The position numbers were made by a program, and so were the translations under genes. The notes under the pieces were generated by a model. That model saw only the letters and a list, made by a program, of their open reading frames with translations, ran no database searches and had not been told where the DNA came from. Below, one piece after another: positions 9,227 to 17,296 of a stretch of 64,000 bases of DNA. The number at the start of each line of letters is the position of its first letter. The first letter of the stretch is position 1. This DNA is from Streptomyces sp. MBT65 (lineage in GTDB: Bacteria; Actinomycetota; Actinomycetes; Streptomycetales; Streptomycetaceae). The DNA is taken from the NCBI RefSeq assembly GCF_016612545.1, contig NZ_JAENRY010000034.1, forward strand, positions 1 to 64,000, written 5' to 3'.

Positions 9227-9232
9227 TACCGT
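9227..9232 (+). promoter_or_regulatory. -10 box (TACCGT) of leaderless gene at 9239
   Basis: TACCGT ends 6 nt before GTG 9239, and no ribosome binding site is present, which fits a leaderless transcript. Confidence 0.55.
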
Positions 9233-9238
9233 GAGCGA

Positions 9239-10033
9239 GTGCCCAAGCGCAAGAACACGTTCTCAGAATGGCCGCGCCACCTCGCGCAGCGCGCCGTCCA
9301 CGCGGGCTGGGCCTGGGTGCAGCGCACGGGCTCGGTGACGGCCAAGAACCCCGGCCGCTTCCACTTCGGCTCGATCGGCGAAGCCACCCGGCTCGCGTTC
9401 CCGCTGGGCACCGTGTTCGGCGAACCGTGGATCCACCTCGGCGCCCACTGCATCGTCGGCGAGCAGGTCACCCTCACCGCCGGTCTGATGCCCGACCTCG
9501 ACCTCGGCCCGGACCCCATCCTGCGCCTGGGCGACGGTGTGGTCCTCGGCCGCGGCAGCCATGTCATCGCCGACACGACGGTGACCATCGGCAGCGACTG
9601 CTACTTCGGCCCGTACGTCTACGTCACCTCCACGAACCACTCCTACGACGACCCGCACGAGCCCATCGGCAAGCAGTGGCCCCGCATGGAACCCGTCGAG
9701 ATCGGCCCCGGCTGCTGGATCGGCACCGGCGCGGTGATCCTGCCGGGCGCGCGAATCGGCCGGAACGTGGTGGTGGCGGCCGGCGCGGTGGTCCGCGGTA
9801 CGGTGCCCGACCACGCCGTGGTGGCGGGGGCGCCCGCCCGGGTCGTACGCCGCTGGACGCCGATGGAGGGCTGGCAGCCGCCGCTCCGCACCCCGGCACC
9901 GGTGCCGATCCCCGCGGACGTGACCCCGGACCAACTCCGCGCCCTCGCGGACCTGGACGAAGCGGGCGCGGCCCGACTCGCGGAACTGGACGAGAACGCG
10001 ATCGCCTACCTCGCGGAACTCGACGAGGCCTGA
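9239..10033 (+). CDS. Hexapeptide-repeat acyltransferase (LbH, NodL/MAT type)
   Basis: A 264-residue protein. Residues about 50-200 form hexapeptide turns (LGDGVVLGRGSHVI, TIGSDCYFGPYVYV, EIGPGCWIGTGAVILPGARIGRNVVVAAGAVV) ending in AGAPARVVRRW. The loop TSTNHSYDD contains the likely catalytic His of O-acetyltransferases, which move an acetyl group from acetyl-CoA to a sugar or small molecule. A C-terminal tail of about 50 residues is acidic and repetitive (ALADLDEAGAARLAELDE) and is not part of the usual fold. The GTG start has no ribosome binding site and looks leaderless. The acceptor is unknown. Confidence 0.85.
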   Translation: MPKRKNTFSEWPRHLAQRAVHAGWAWVQRTGSVTAKNPGRFHFGSIGEATRLAFPLGTVFGEPWIHLGAHCIVGEQVTLTAGLMPDLDLGPDPILRLGDGVVLGRGSHVIADTTVTIGSDCYFGPYVYVTSTNHSYDDPHEPIGKQWPRMEPVEIGPGCWIGTGAVILPGARIGRNVVVAAGAVVRGTVPDHAVVAGAPARVVRRWTPMEGWQPPLRTPAPVPIPADVTPDQLRALADLDEAGAARLAELDENAIAYLAELDEA

Positions 10034-10040
10034 CCCGACC

Positions 10041-10898
10041 TCATCCGGTCGCCAGCAGGAGCGTGCCCACCAACGCCAGCCCCGCCCCCGCCGCCTGGAT
10101 CACCCGCAGCCGCTCTCGCAGAAAGCCCCGCGCGGCCAGCGACGTCACCACCGGATACAGCGACGCGAGCACCGCCGCCACCGTCACCGGACCGTGCTGC
10201 GCGGCGACCGAGTACGTCCCGTTGGCCGCCACGTCGGCCAGCCCCACGAAGGCCAGTGCCGGCAGCGAACCCCACGGGAACCCGCCGTCCGGAAGCGCGG
10301 CCCCGCCCCGCCGTACGGAGACGTAGAGCGCCGCGCCACCCGTGGCCACGTTCGTCAGGCGCTGCACGAACAGCGCGAGGAAGAGGCCGGTCACGCTGGT
10401 GGACGCCTCCGCGATCAGGGCGAACACCGTGCCGAAGCCGAGCGCCGCGATCAGAGTCAGCAGGATCGCCCGCCGCTGCACGGACGCGCCCCGCAGCTGC
10501 GGACCGCCCGCGAGGACGACCCCCGTGACGGCGACCGCGATCCCCGCCACCTGCAACAGGCCGGGCCGCTCCCCGAGGAACAGCCCCACGCCGACCGGTA
10601 CGGCCACGCTCAGCGTCGCGAGCGGCGAGACGACGCCCATCGGGCCCAGCGCGAGCGCCTTGTAGAAGGAGAGAAGGGCGACCGGCCCCACCAGTCCCGC
10701 CGCGAACGCGAACCACAGCCGGGGTCCGGCCTCGGTCCAGCCCCCGGTGGCCACCACGACCGCGCCGAGCACGGCCGCCGCGATCCCCTGCGAGACCACG
10801 ACCACCGTCAGTGCCGGGGTCCGCCGGGTCAGCAGGCCGCCGCCAAAGTCGGCCAGCCCCCACAGGAGGCTGGTGGCCAGGGCGAAGAATGCTGTCAC
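10041..10898 (-). CDS. EamA/DMT-family permease
   Basis: A 285-residue protein with ten predicted membrane helices in two EamA repeats (first FFALATSLLWGLADFGGG, second ILLTLIAALGFGTVFALI), with the typical end GLALVGTLLL. DMT proteins export metabolites such as amino acids. GTG 10898 begins VTAFFAL with GAGG upstream. It is divergent from an XRE-cupin regulator with paired palindromes between them, so the regulator very likely controls it and its effector may be the exported compound. It is convergent with the acetyltransferase gene (7 bp). Confidence 0.88.
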   Translation of the reverse strand: MTAFFALATSLLWGLADFGGGLLTRRTPALTVVVVSQGIAAAVLGAVVVATGGWTEAGPRLWFAFAAGLVGPVALLSFYKALALGPMGVVSPLATLSVAVPVGVGLFLGERPGLLQVAGIAVAVTGVVLAGGPQLRGASVQRRAILLTLIAALGFGTVFALIAEASTSVTGLFLALFVQRLTNVATGGAALYVSVRRGGAALPDGGFPWGSLPALAFVGLADVAANGTYSVAAQHGPVTVAAVLASLYPVVTSLAARGFLRERLRVIQAAGAGLALVGTLLLATG

Positions 10899-10916
10899 GG
10901 GGTGCCTCGCAGTACA

Positions 10917-10927
10917 GTTCGGTGAAC
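10917..10927. promoter_or_regulatory. Candidate XRE operator, copy 1 (GTTCNNNGAAC)
   Basis: GTTCGGTGAAC, an inverted repeat 18 bp before the EamA start. A second copy of the same GTTCNNNGAAC pattern is centred 32 bp away, about three helical turns. Confidence 0.5.
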
Positions 10928-10947
10928 AATCGGGTGCACCACACCGT

Positions 10948-10960
10948 AGTTCACTGAACT
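10948..10960. promoter_or_regulatory. Candidate XRE operator, copy 2
   Basis: AGTTCACTGAACT is a 6-1-6 perfect palindrome midway between the two divergent genes. A looser TTCA-N6-TGAA follows at 10972-10985, next to the regulator start. Confidence 0.55.
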
Positions 10961-11004
10961 GAACTCTGTCATTCACAATAATGAACTGAAGGTATGGACG
11001 GAAC

Positions 11005-11589
11005 GTGTCGGACCTCGACCTGCTGACCCAGTCCCTGGCTCGCAATGTCAAGCACTGGCGCACGGTGCGCGGCTTCACCCTGGATGTGCTCGCCGCCCGG
11101 GCCGCCGTCAGCCGGGGCATGCTCATCCAGATCGAGCAGGCCCGCACCAATCCGAGCATCGGCACGATCGTCAAGATCGGCGACGCCCTCGGCATCAGCA
11201 TCACCACCCTGCTCGACTACGAACAGGGCCCGAAGGTCCGCGTCGTCCCCGCCGAGCGCGCCGTACGGCTGTGGCACACCGAGGCCGGCAGCTACAACCG
11301 CCTCCTCGCCGGCACCGAGGCCCCCGGACCGCTGGAGATGTGGGACTGGCGGCTGATGCCGGGGGAGAGCAGCCCCTCCGAGCCCCACCCCACCGGCACG
11401 GTCGAGCTCGTCCATGTCACCACCGGCGAGCTGACCCTCACCGTGGACGGCGAGGACCACCTCGTGCCGGCCGGCGCGAGCGCCACCTTCGAGGCCAACA
11501 CCCCGCACACATACGGGAATCGGGGCGAGGTACCGATGGAGATGGTGATGGCGGTGTCCGTCCCGCCGGTGCACCGCGACACCCCGTGA
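11005..11589 (+). CDS. XRE-family regulator with C-terminal cupin domain
   Basis: A 194-residue protein. Residues 8-65 are an HTH_3 domain (LARNVKHWRTVRGFTLDVLAARAAVSRGML, then IGTIVKIGDALGI). Residues 110-185 are a cupin_2 sensor barrel (GTVELVHVTTGELTLTVDGEDHLVPAGASATFEANTPHTYGN). This architecture is common in repressors that sense amino acids or small metabolites through the cupin. It is divergent from the EamA permease and flanked by the GTTCNNNGAAC repeats, so I infer local autoregulation and control of the permease. The start is GTG 11005 (VSDLDLL). Confidence 0.9.
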   Translation: MSDLDLLTQSLARNVKHWRTVRGFTLDVLAARAAVSRGMLIQIEQARTNPSIGTIVKIGDALGISITTLLDYEQGPKVRVVPAERAVRLWHTEAGSYNRLLAGTEAPGPLEMWDWRLMPGESSPSEPHPTGTVELVHVTTGELTLTVDGEDHLVPAGASATFEANTPHTYGNRGEVPMEMVMAVSVPPVHRDTP

Positions 11590-11643
11590 GCGGCCCCGCC
11601 AAGGCTGCTCGGTACACCCCATGAGCCGCCGCCGTACGACTGT

Positions 11644-11649
11644 TAGCGT
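11644..11649 (+). promoter_or_regulatory. -10 box (TAGCGT) of leaderless gene at 11656
   Basis: TAGCGT ends 6 nt before ATG 11656; there is no ribosome binding site. Confidence 0.6.
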
Positions 11650-11655
11650 GCCGTC

Positions 11656-12213
11656 ATGCGCGCACCCATCGGACACTTCGACCACGCCACCCCCGCCCCC
11701 GACTGCCTCGACGACCTGATCCGCCCGGTCGCCGAGGCCGTGCGCGGCTGGCACGGCAGCGTCCCCGCCGAGCAGATCGTCTACGTCGACACCGACCCGG
11801 AGTGGGCCGACACCGCCACCTTCGTCGAGCACTACGGCCGGGAACTGCTGGAGCGGTCCGCGAACTGTGTGGTCGTGGCCGGCAAGCGCGGCGGCGAGAC
11901 GACCCTGGCCGCCTGCGTGGTCCTGTCCACCACCCGTGCCGACGTCAACGGCGTGGTCCGCCGCCAACTCGGCGCCCGCAAGGCCTCGTTCGCGTCGATG
12001 GACACGGCGACCGGGGAGAGCGGCATGGAGTACGGCGGCATCACCCCCGTCGGACTCCCCGCCGCCTGGCCGGTGTTGGTGGACTCGGCCGTCGTAGACC
12101 TCCCGTACGTCCTGGTCGGCAGCGGGCGCCGACGGGGCAAACTCCTCGTCCCCGGCAAGGCGTTCGCGGAACTGCCGGGCGCGGTGGTGCTGGAGGGGCT
12201 GGGCGTCGCCTGA
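11656..12213 (+). CDS. YbaK/EbsC-type aminoacyl-tRNA deacylase domain protein
   Basis: A 185-residue protein with the YbaK/ProX fold: VDTDPEWADTATFVEHYG, RRQLGARKASFAS (contains the conserved Lys of the editing site) and GMEYGGITPVGLP (the GG-x-x-P-x-G loop). Members hydrolyse mischarged Cys-tRNA(Pro), Ala-tRNA(Pro) or similar in trans. It is about 25 residues longer than minimal YbaK at the N-terminus. It appears leaderless. Nothing in the neighbourhood points to a specific tRNA. Confidence 0.88.
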   Translation: MRAPIGHFDHATPAPDCLDDLIRPVAEAVRGWHGSVPAEQIVYVDTDPEWADTATFVEHYGRELLERSANCVVVAGKRGGETTLAACVVLSTTRADVNGVVRRQLGARKASFASMDTATGESGMEYGGITPVGLPAAWPVLVDSAVVDLPYVLVGSGRRRGKLLVPGKAFAELPGAVVLEGLGVA

Positions 12214-12237
12214 GCCCCAAGCCGTAGAAAACCGGCC

Positions 12238-13266
12238 TCACAGCATGGCGTGGTGGTGGGCCAACTCCCCATGCGGGTCAGCCTCTCCCGGCACCGGCGC
12301 CGGATCCGCGTGCACCAGAGCCGCCGTCAGCCGGGGCACCGCGTGCAGCAGCGCGTGTTCCGCCGCCACGGCGACGGCGTGGGCCTGCCGTACCGTCGCC
12401 TCCCCGTCCACCACCACCGCCACCTCGGCGCGCAGCCGGTGCCCGATCCAGCGCAGCCTCAACTCGCCCACCCCGCGCACCCCTTGGACCTCCCGCACGG
12501 CGTGCTCGGCGCGGTCCACCAGCTCGGGATCGACGGCGTCCATCACCCGCCGGAACACCTCGCGCGCCGCGTCCCGCAGCACCAGCGCGATCGCGGCCGT
12601 GATCGCCAACCCCACGACCGGGTCGGCGAGTTGCCACCCCAGCGCCGAACCGCCGGCCCCGAGCAGCACGGCCAACGACGTGAACCCGTCCGTACGGGCG
12701 TGGAGTCCGTCGGCGACCAGCGCGGCCGACCCGATCTCCCGGCCGACCCGCATCCGGTACCGGGCCACCCACTCGTTGCCGACGAACCCGACGAGCGCCG
12801 CGACCGCGACCACCGGGACATGGGTCACCGGACGCGGATCGAGCAGCCGATCGACCGCCGCCCAGGCCGCGAACGCGGCGGACGCGGCGATCGTCAGCAC
12901 GATCGCGATACCGGCCAGGTCCTCGGCCCGCCCGTAGCCGTACGTGAAGCGGCGGGTTGCGGCCCGGCGGCCGAGCACGAACGCGATACCGAGCGGTACG
13001 GCGGTCAGCGCGTCCGCCGCGTTGTGCACGGTGTCCCCGAGCAGCGCGACCGACCCGGACACCACCACCACGACCGCCTGCACCAGCGCCGTCACCCCGA
13101 GCACCGCGAGTGAGACCCAGAGCGCGCGCATACCTCGGGCCGAGGACTCCAGAGCGGAGTCGAGCTTGTCGGCGGTCTCGTGGGAGTGGGGGGTGAGGAG
13201 ATGGGCGAGGCGGTGCCGGACGCCCCTGGGGGAGTGGTGATGGTGCTCGTGGTGATGGTCGCTCAC
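12238..13266 (-). CDS. Cation diffusion facilitator (CDF) metal efflux protein
   Basis: A 342-residue CDF exporter. The N-terminus is His-rich (VSDHHHEHHHH), followed by six membrane helices and a cytoplasmic domain. The transport site reads HNAAD in TM2 and HARTD in TM5, the His/Asp pattern usual for Zn(II)-preferring members. It should exchange cytosolic Zn (or Co/Cd) for protons. GTG 13266 follows GGAAGGGGA. A His-rich C-terminal end (ELAHHHAML) may also bind metal. It is divergent from an ArsR/SmtB regulator with a palindrome between them, so metal-induced expression is expected. Confidence 0.92.
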   Translation of the reverse strand: MSDHHHEHHHHSPRGVRHRLAHLLTPHSHETADKLDSALESSARGMRALWVSLAVLGVTALVQAVVVVVSGSVALLGDTVHNAADALTAVPLGIAFVLGRRAATRRFTYGYGRAEDLAGIAIVLTIAASAAFAAWAAVDRLLDPRPVTHVPVVAVAALVGFVGNEWVARYRMRVGREIGSAALVADGLHARTDGFTSLAVLLGAGGSALGWQLADPVVGLAITAAIALVLRDAAREVFRRVMDAVDPELVDRAEHAVREVQGVRGVGELRLRWIGHRLRAEVAVVVDGEATVRQAHAVAVAAEHALLHAVPRLTAALVHADPAPVPGEADPHGELAHHHAML

Positions 13267-13319
13267 GTGCGTCCCCTTCCGGTGTGTGGGTGGACGTGAC
13301 GCGCCCACGAAGCCATTAT

Positions 13320-13335
13320 GTGCGTATGAGCGCAC
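13320..13335. promoter_or_regulatory. Candidate ArsR/SmtB operator
   Basis: GTGCG-N6-CGCAC, an inverted repeat overlapping the regulator start and 53 bp from the CDF start. TGCGCA-like half sites recur just downstream (13352-13366). Confidence 0.45.
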
Positions 13336-13685
13336 GCATGCACCTATCACCTGCGCACGATGCGCATCCGCGCACCCCCGGCGAGGAACAGTTCGCGCTG
13401 GCGGCCGAACTCCTGGCCCTCCTGGGCGACCGCACCCGCCTGACCCTCCTGCATGCGCTGACGTCGGGAGAGTCGGACGTCAGCACCCTCACGGAGGCCT
13501 GCGACGCGGCCCGCCCCGCCGTCAGCCAGCACCTCGCGCGGCTGCGTCTCGCGGGTCTGGTGACCACGCGCAAGGAGGGCCGCCGGGTGATCTACGCGTT
13601 GAGCGACGGTCATCTACGACGGCTCGTCGACGAGGCGTTGAACGTGGCGGACCACCGGCTCACCGACCGCCCGCCGCACGACTGA
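13326..13685 (+). CDS. ArsR/SmtB-family metal-responsive repressor
   Basis: A 119-residue winged-helix protein: AAELLALLGDRTRLTLLHAL, recognition helix region ARPAVSQHLARLRLAGLV, wing RKEGRRVIYAL. After the wing comes a helix with D-G-H and later V-A-D-H, resembling the alpha5 metal site of SmtB/CzrA (Asp-x-His plus a His 14 residues on); the second His of the CzrA pair is not at its usual place. There is no Cys pair as in ArsR or CadC, so Zn/Co/Ni is more likely than As/Cd. ATG 13326 is chosen; in-frame GTG 13320 is possible because GAAG lies 7 nt before it. Confidence 0.87.
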   Translation: MSARMHLSPAHDAHPRTPGEEQFALAAELLALLGDRTRLTLLHALTSGESDVSTLTEACDAARPAVSQHLARLRLAGLVTTRKEGRRVIYALSDGHLRRLVDEALNVADHRLTDRPPHD

Positions 13686-13692
13686 CGGTCCG

Positions 13693-14916
13693 TCAGTTCG
13701 CCGGATCCTTGCCCAGGTACGACTCCGCGAACGCGAGCCCGGCGGACGGGGATGCGAAGACGCGGCGCAGTCGGGCGAGGGTGGTGCCCGCGCGGTACGG
13801 GTCGCCCGACGAGGTGCCGTGGTACACCTCGGAGAGCCACTGCGAGAACTCCTGGTACTCCCACACGCGGCCCAGACAGGCCTCCGAGTAACTGCCCAGG
13901 CCCGTCGAGTCGCCCTTCGTGGCGTACGCGACTAGCGCGTCACCGAGCAGGAAGGCGTCGTGCAGGGCGAGGTTCATGCCCTTCGCGGCGATGGGCGCGG
14001 TGAGGTGGGCCGCGTCGCCGGCGAGGTAGAGGCGGCCGAACACCATGGGTTCGACCACGTAGTTGTGCATGTCGAGCACGCGCTTCTCGATCAGCGGACC
14101 CTCGGTCAGCGGCGGGGCGCCGGTCGCGGCGAGCCGGTGCTGGAGCTCGGCCCAGACCCGTTCGTGCGGCCAGTTGTCGGGGTCGTCGCCGGGCGGGCAC
14201 TCCAGGTAGTAGCGGGTGACCTCGGGGCTGCGCGCCATGTGCCCGGCGAAGCCGCGCGGATGGACGCCGAACACCACGCAGTCCGAGGACGGCGGCGCCT
14301 CCGCCAACAGCGCCAGCCACCCGATGCCGTAGTCATGCCGCGCTATTCGGACCCGCTCCGGCGGCAGCGCGGCCCGGGTCACCCCGCGCGCACCGTCGCA
14401 GCCCGCCACGAAGTCGCAGTGCACGAGCCGCCGTTGACCGGTTTCCGGGTCGGTGTACGAGACCGCCGGGCGCTCGGTGTCCAGGTCGTGCAGCTCGACG
14501 TCCCGCACCCCGAAACGGATCGCGCCGCCCCGCACGTCCGCGTACTCCCGCACCAGGTCCGTGACGAGCAACGGCTGCGGATAGACGTAGTGGTGATGAC
14601 CCGTCAGCTCGGTGTACGACAGCCGGTGCTGTCGGCCGCCGAAGCGGAACTCGCACTGGGTGTGCCGCTGCGCCCGCTCCAACAGGTTGACGGCGAGGCC
14701 CCGTTGCTCCAGCCCGCGGACGGCCCACTCCTCGATGACCCCGGCCCGGGGCCGTTGCTCGATGAACTCGCGGGTCTCGGTCTCCAGCACCAGGCAGTCG
14801 AGCCCGGCCGCGCGCAGGATGGCGCCGATGGTCAGGCCGGCGGGGCCGGCGCCCACGACGACCACCGAACGGTGTTCGGTGGACGGGGAGTTGAGGTGGG
14901 GGGAGGGGGAAGTCAC
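13693..14916 (-). CDS. pobA: 4-hydroxybenzoate 3-monooxygenase (PobA)
   Basis: A 407-residue FAD-dependent aromatic hydroxylase close to the usual PobA length. It has FAD motif GAGPAG (22-27), the PobA-type RPRAGVIEE, substrate-side GHHHYVYPQPLL, DG motif CDGARGVTR and the second FAD motif GDAAHLTAPIAAKGMN. It converts 4-hydroxybenzoate to protocatechuate with NAD(P)H and O2, feeding the beta-ketoadipate pathway. GTG 14916 has no ribosome binding site; CATAAT lies exactly 6 nt upstream, so it is probably leaderless. No protocatechuate genes or PobR regulator are nearby. The frame stays open far upstream across the permease gene, but that extension is a shadow. Confidence 0.92.
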   Translation of the reverse strand: MTSPSPHLNSPSTEHRSVVVVGAGPAGLTIGAILRAAGLDCLVLETETREFIEQRPRAGVIEEWAVRGLEQRGLAVNLLERAQRHTQCEFRFGGRQHRLSYTELTGHHHYVYPQPLLVTDLVREYADVRGGAIRFGVRDVELHDLDTERPAVSYTDPETGQRRLVHCDFVAGCDGARGVTRAALPPERVRIARHDYGIGWLALLAEAPPSSDCVVFGVHPRGFAGHMARSPEVTRYYLECPPGDDPDNWPHERVWAELQHRLAATGAPPLTEGPLIEKRVLDMHNYVVEPMVFGRLYLAGDAAHLTAPIAAKGMNLALHDAFLLGDALVAYATKGDSTGLGSYSEACLGRVWEYQEFSQWLSEVYHGTSSGDPYRAGTTLARLRRVFASPSAGLAFAESYLGKDPAN

Positions 14917-14922
14917 CGCACC

Positions 14923-14928
14923 ATTATG
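14923..14928 (-). promoter_or_regulatory. -10 box (CATAAT) of leaderless pobA
   Basis: CATAAT on the minus strand, 6 nt before GTG 14916, close to the TATAAT consensus. Confidence 0.6.
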
Positions 14929-15008
14929 ACGGTGTCCGGACAACCGGGAACCGGCCACCCGGAGGGCGGCCGGTTCGGATGCGGCGGGGAGAGAGAGGGG
15001 GGACCGGA

Positions 15009-16646
15009 TCAGTGCGCGGGTGCGTCCGTGATCACGACCTCGTCGATGCTGCGCTCGATGTCCTCGGGCCGCGACGCGGTCGCCTTGGCCCAGTAGTAGA
15101 TGCCGAGGGAGAAGACCGCGACGACCGCGATGTCCCACCACAGCGCGATGTTGCCCTGGCCGCCGAAGGTGCCCTGCCACGAGATGACTCCCAGGCCCAG
15201 CAGGTAGACCGGCAGCCACTGCGCGGCCTTCCAGTCCAGCCGGGGCGCGTCGGGCCGCCCGTTCACCGTGGCGTACCAGGCGTAGCCGCCGAGCAGTACA
15301 TAGCCGAGGACGATGGCGACGCCGAGCCGCCACAGGGTGTCCCAGCCGGCCCAGTAGATGATGAGGTTGGCCACCACGAACGACAGCGGCGAGAGCACCT
15401 TGCCGAGGGGAAGCCGGTAGGGGCGCTCCAGTTGGGGGAGCCGGTCGGAGAACACGCCGTACGCGAGCGGTGCACCCGCGTACATCAGCACGCTCGCCGA
15501 GGTGATGAACCCGACCAGCTCCTGCCAGCTCGGGAACGGCAGGAAGCAGACCACGCCGGTCACGAAGGAGATGATCAGGCCGAACCAGGGCACGCCCCGC
15601 TTGTCGGTCTCGGCGAAGAGCTTGGGCGCGTAGCCGTTCTTGGACAGGCCGTAGGAGACGCGCGAGGTGGCGGTGGTGTAGATCAGGCCAGTGCCACCGG
15701 GGGAGATCACGGCGTCGAGGTACAGCACGACACTCAGCCAGCCGAGGCCCACCACGGTCGCGAGGCCCGCCCAGGGGCCGCTGATGCCGGCGTACGCCAG
15801 CTTGGCCCAGCCGTGTGCGAAGGAACTGCCCGGGAGCGCGCCGATGAACACGACCTGGAGCAGGACGTAGATGGTCGCGCCGATGGCCACGGAGCCGAGG
15901 GTCGCCCGCGGCAGGTCCCGCTTGGGGTCGCGGCTCTCGCCGGCGAGCTGGATGGCCTGCTCGAAGCCCAGCAGGGCGAAGATGATGCCGCTGGAGCTGA
16001 TCGCGCTCAGCACACCCTTGGCCCCGAACGGCGCGAAGCCGTGCGAGGTGAAGTTGCCGGGGTGGAAGTTGCCTACGGCGATGATGAAGATCGCGGCGAG
16101 CGGCACCGCGATCTTCCACCAGGTCGCGGCGCTGTTGGTGTGCGCCAGGACCCGGACGCCCAGGAAGTTGACGACGACGAAGACGGCCATGAGGAGGACG
16201 GCGACGAGGATGCCGCTGCCCGTCAGGGTTCCGTCGGCGTGCTGGAAGCCGGTCGCCCAGGACCAGTGACCGGCGTAGCCGATCATCGCCTCGACCTCCA
16301 CCGGTGCCACGGTCGCCGCCTGAAGCCAGGAGAACCAGCCGAAGGACATACCAGCCAGCCCGCCGAAGGCGTAGTGCGGATAACGGGCCGTGCCTCCCGC
16401 GACCGGGAACATGCCGCCGAGTTCGGCGTGCACCAGGGCGAGGAGCACGATCGCGACCGTACCGATCAACCACGAGATGATCGCTGCGGGACCGGCCACC
16501 ACCACGGCCTTCTCGGCGCCGTACAGCCACCCGGACCCGATGATCGAGCCGACCGAGGCCCACATCAGTCCGATCAGGCCGACGTCCCGCCGCAAGCCGC
16601 TCGGATCTCTGGTGGCCTCCGGGACGAGCTTGTCCACACTCACCAT
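15009..16646 (-). CDS. APC-superfamily amino acid permease
   Basis: A 545-residue protein with about 12-13 membrane helices. The first helix has the APC unwound motif GSIIGSGWLYG, followed by PAAIISWLIGTVAIVLLAL and GGMFPVAGGTARYP; helix 6 region has LLGFEQAIQLAGESRDPKRDLPRA. It imports or exchanges amino acids or amines by proton symport. ATG 16646 (MVSVDKL) has GAGGGGG 8 nt upstream; an in-frame ATG at 16676 lacks a binding site. The neighbour PobA does not obviously share its pathway. It ends 92 bp from the pobA start on the same strand. Confidence 0.9.
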   Translation of the reverse strand: MVSVDKLVPEATRDPSGLRRDVGLIGLMWASVGSIIGSGWLYGAEKAVVVAGPAAIISWLIGTVAIVLLALVHAELGGMFPVAGGTARYPHYAFGGLAGMSFGWFSWLQAATVAPVEVEAMIGYAGHWSWATGFQHADGTLTGSGILVAVLLMAVFVVVNFLGVRVLAHTNSAATWWKIAVPLAAIFIIAVGNFHPGNFTSHGFAPFGAKGVLSAISSSGIIFALLGFEQAIQLAGESRDPKRDLPRATLGSVAIGATIYVLLQVVFIGALPGSSFAHGWAKLAYAGISGPWAGLATVVGLGWLSVVLYLDAVISPGGTGLIYTTATSRVSYGLSKNGYAPKLFAETDKRGVPWFGLIISFVTGVVCFLPFPSWQELVGFITSASVLMYAGAPLAYGVFSDRLPQLERPYRLPLGKVLSPLSFVVANLIIYWAGWDTLWRLGVAIVLGYVLLGGYAWYATVNGRPDAPRLDWKAAQWLPVYLLGLGVISWQGTFGGQGNIALWWDIAVVAVFSLGIYYWAKATASRPEDIERSIDEVVITDAPAH

Positions 16647-16806
16647 GTCAAGGGCCCCCTCGAAGTCAGCACGCATGCTTAACGCGCAAGGGGCCCCAGG
16701 CTAGGAATGAATGAATATTTACAGAAGTCCGTTGCCTGAAATTTGACTTGTCTTCGAGGCGTTCTTTGACATGCTCACAGGCTTCTTACGGTGCCTTCAC
16801 GGAAGG

Positions 16807-17226
16807 TCAGCCGGAGCTGCGGCCGAGCCTCGGGATCTCGATCGCCGGGCAGTGGTCCATCACCATGTCCAGGCCCGCCTCCCGGGTCCGCTCGTACGCG
16901 GACTCGTCGATCACCCCGAGCTGGAACCAGACGGCCTTCGCGCCCTTGGCGACCGCCTCGTCGGCGACCTGTCCGGCGAGGTCGCTGTTCACGAACACGT
17001 CGACGACGTCCACCTCGAAGGGGATGTCCGCGAGCGAGGCGTACCCCTGCTCGCCGTGCACCGGCTCGGCCTTGGGGTGGACGGGGACGACCCGCTTGCC
17101 GAAGCGTTGCAGCACCTCCGCGACTCCGTAGGCCGCGCGGGAGCGGTTCGAGGACAGGCCCACGACCGCCCAGGTGTCACCCGACTCGGTGAGGATCTTG
17201 CGGATCGTTGCTGAGTCGCCGTACAT
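16807..17226 (-). CDS. CoA-binding domain protein (YccU/CoA_binding_2)
   Basis: A 139-residue single-domain Rossmann protein: TWAVVGLSSNRSRAAYGVAEVLQRFGKRVVPVHP at the N-terminus, VDVVDVFVNSDLAGQVADEAVAKGAKAVWFQLGV in the middle, and conserved end MDHCPAIEIPRL containing the family Cys. Such proteins bind CoA like succinyl-CoA synthetase alpha; the reaction is unknown and some can be CoAlated or acetylated. ATG 17226 follows CAAGGAGG. The gene stands alone. Confidence 0.9.
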   Translation of the reverse strand: MYGDSATIRKILTESGDTWAVVGLSSNRSRAAYGVAEVLQRFGKRVVPVHPKAEPVHGEQGYASLADIPFEVDVVDVFVNSDLAGQVADEAVAKGAKAVWFQLGVIDESAYERTREAGLDMVMDHCPAIEIPRLGRSSG

Positions 17227-17245
17227 GCTCGGCCTCCTTGGGAAT

Positions 17246-17286
17246 CACGCCGCCCGCTGCTGCCTGCGACAACAGCGGGCGGCGTG
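17246..17286 (-). terminator. Terminator hairpin of the GH110 gene
   Basis: A 14-bp perfect stem (CACGCCGCCCGCTG at 17246-17259 with its complement at 17273-17286) and 13-nt loop, beginning 11 bp after the GH110 stop on the minus strand. No U-tract, as is common in Streptomyces. Confidence 0.75.
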
Positions 17287-17296
17287 CCGTGATTCC

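Noticed and set aside
14917..16563. Open frame continuing upstream of pobA, which would give a 956-residue fusion
   Set aside because: The upstream part is antisense-free but out of frame with the APC permease on the same strand and has shadow-type Arg/Gly-rich composition; the PobA homology starts at GTG 14916.
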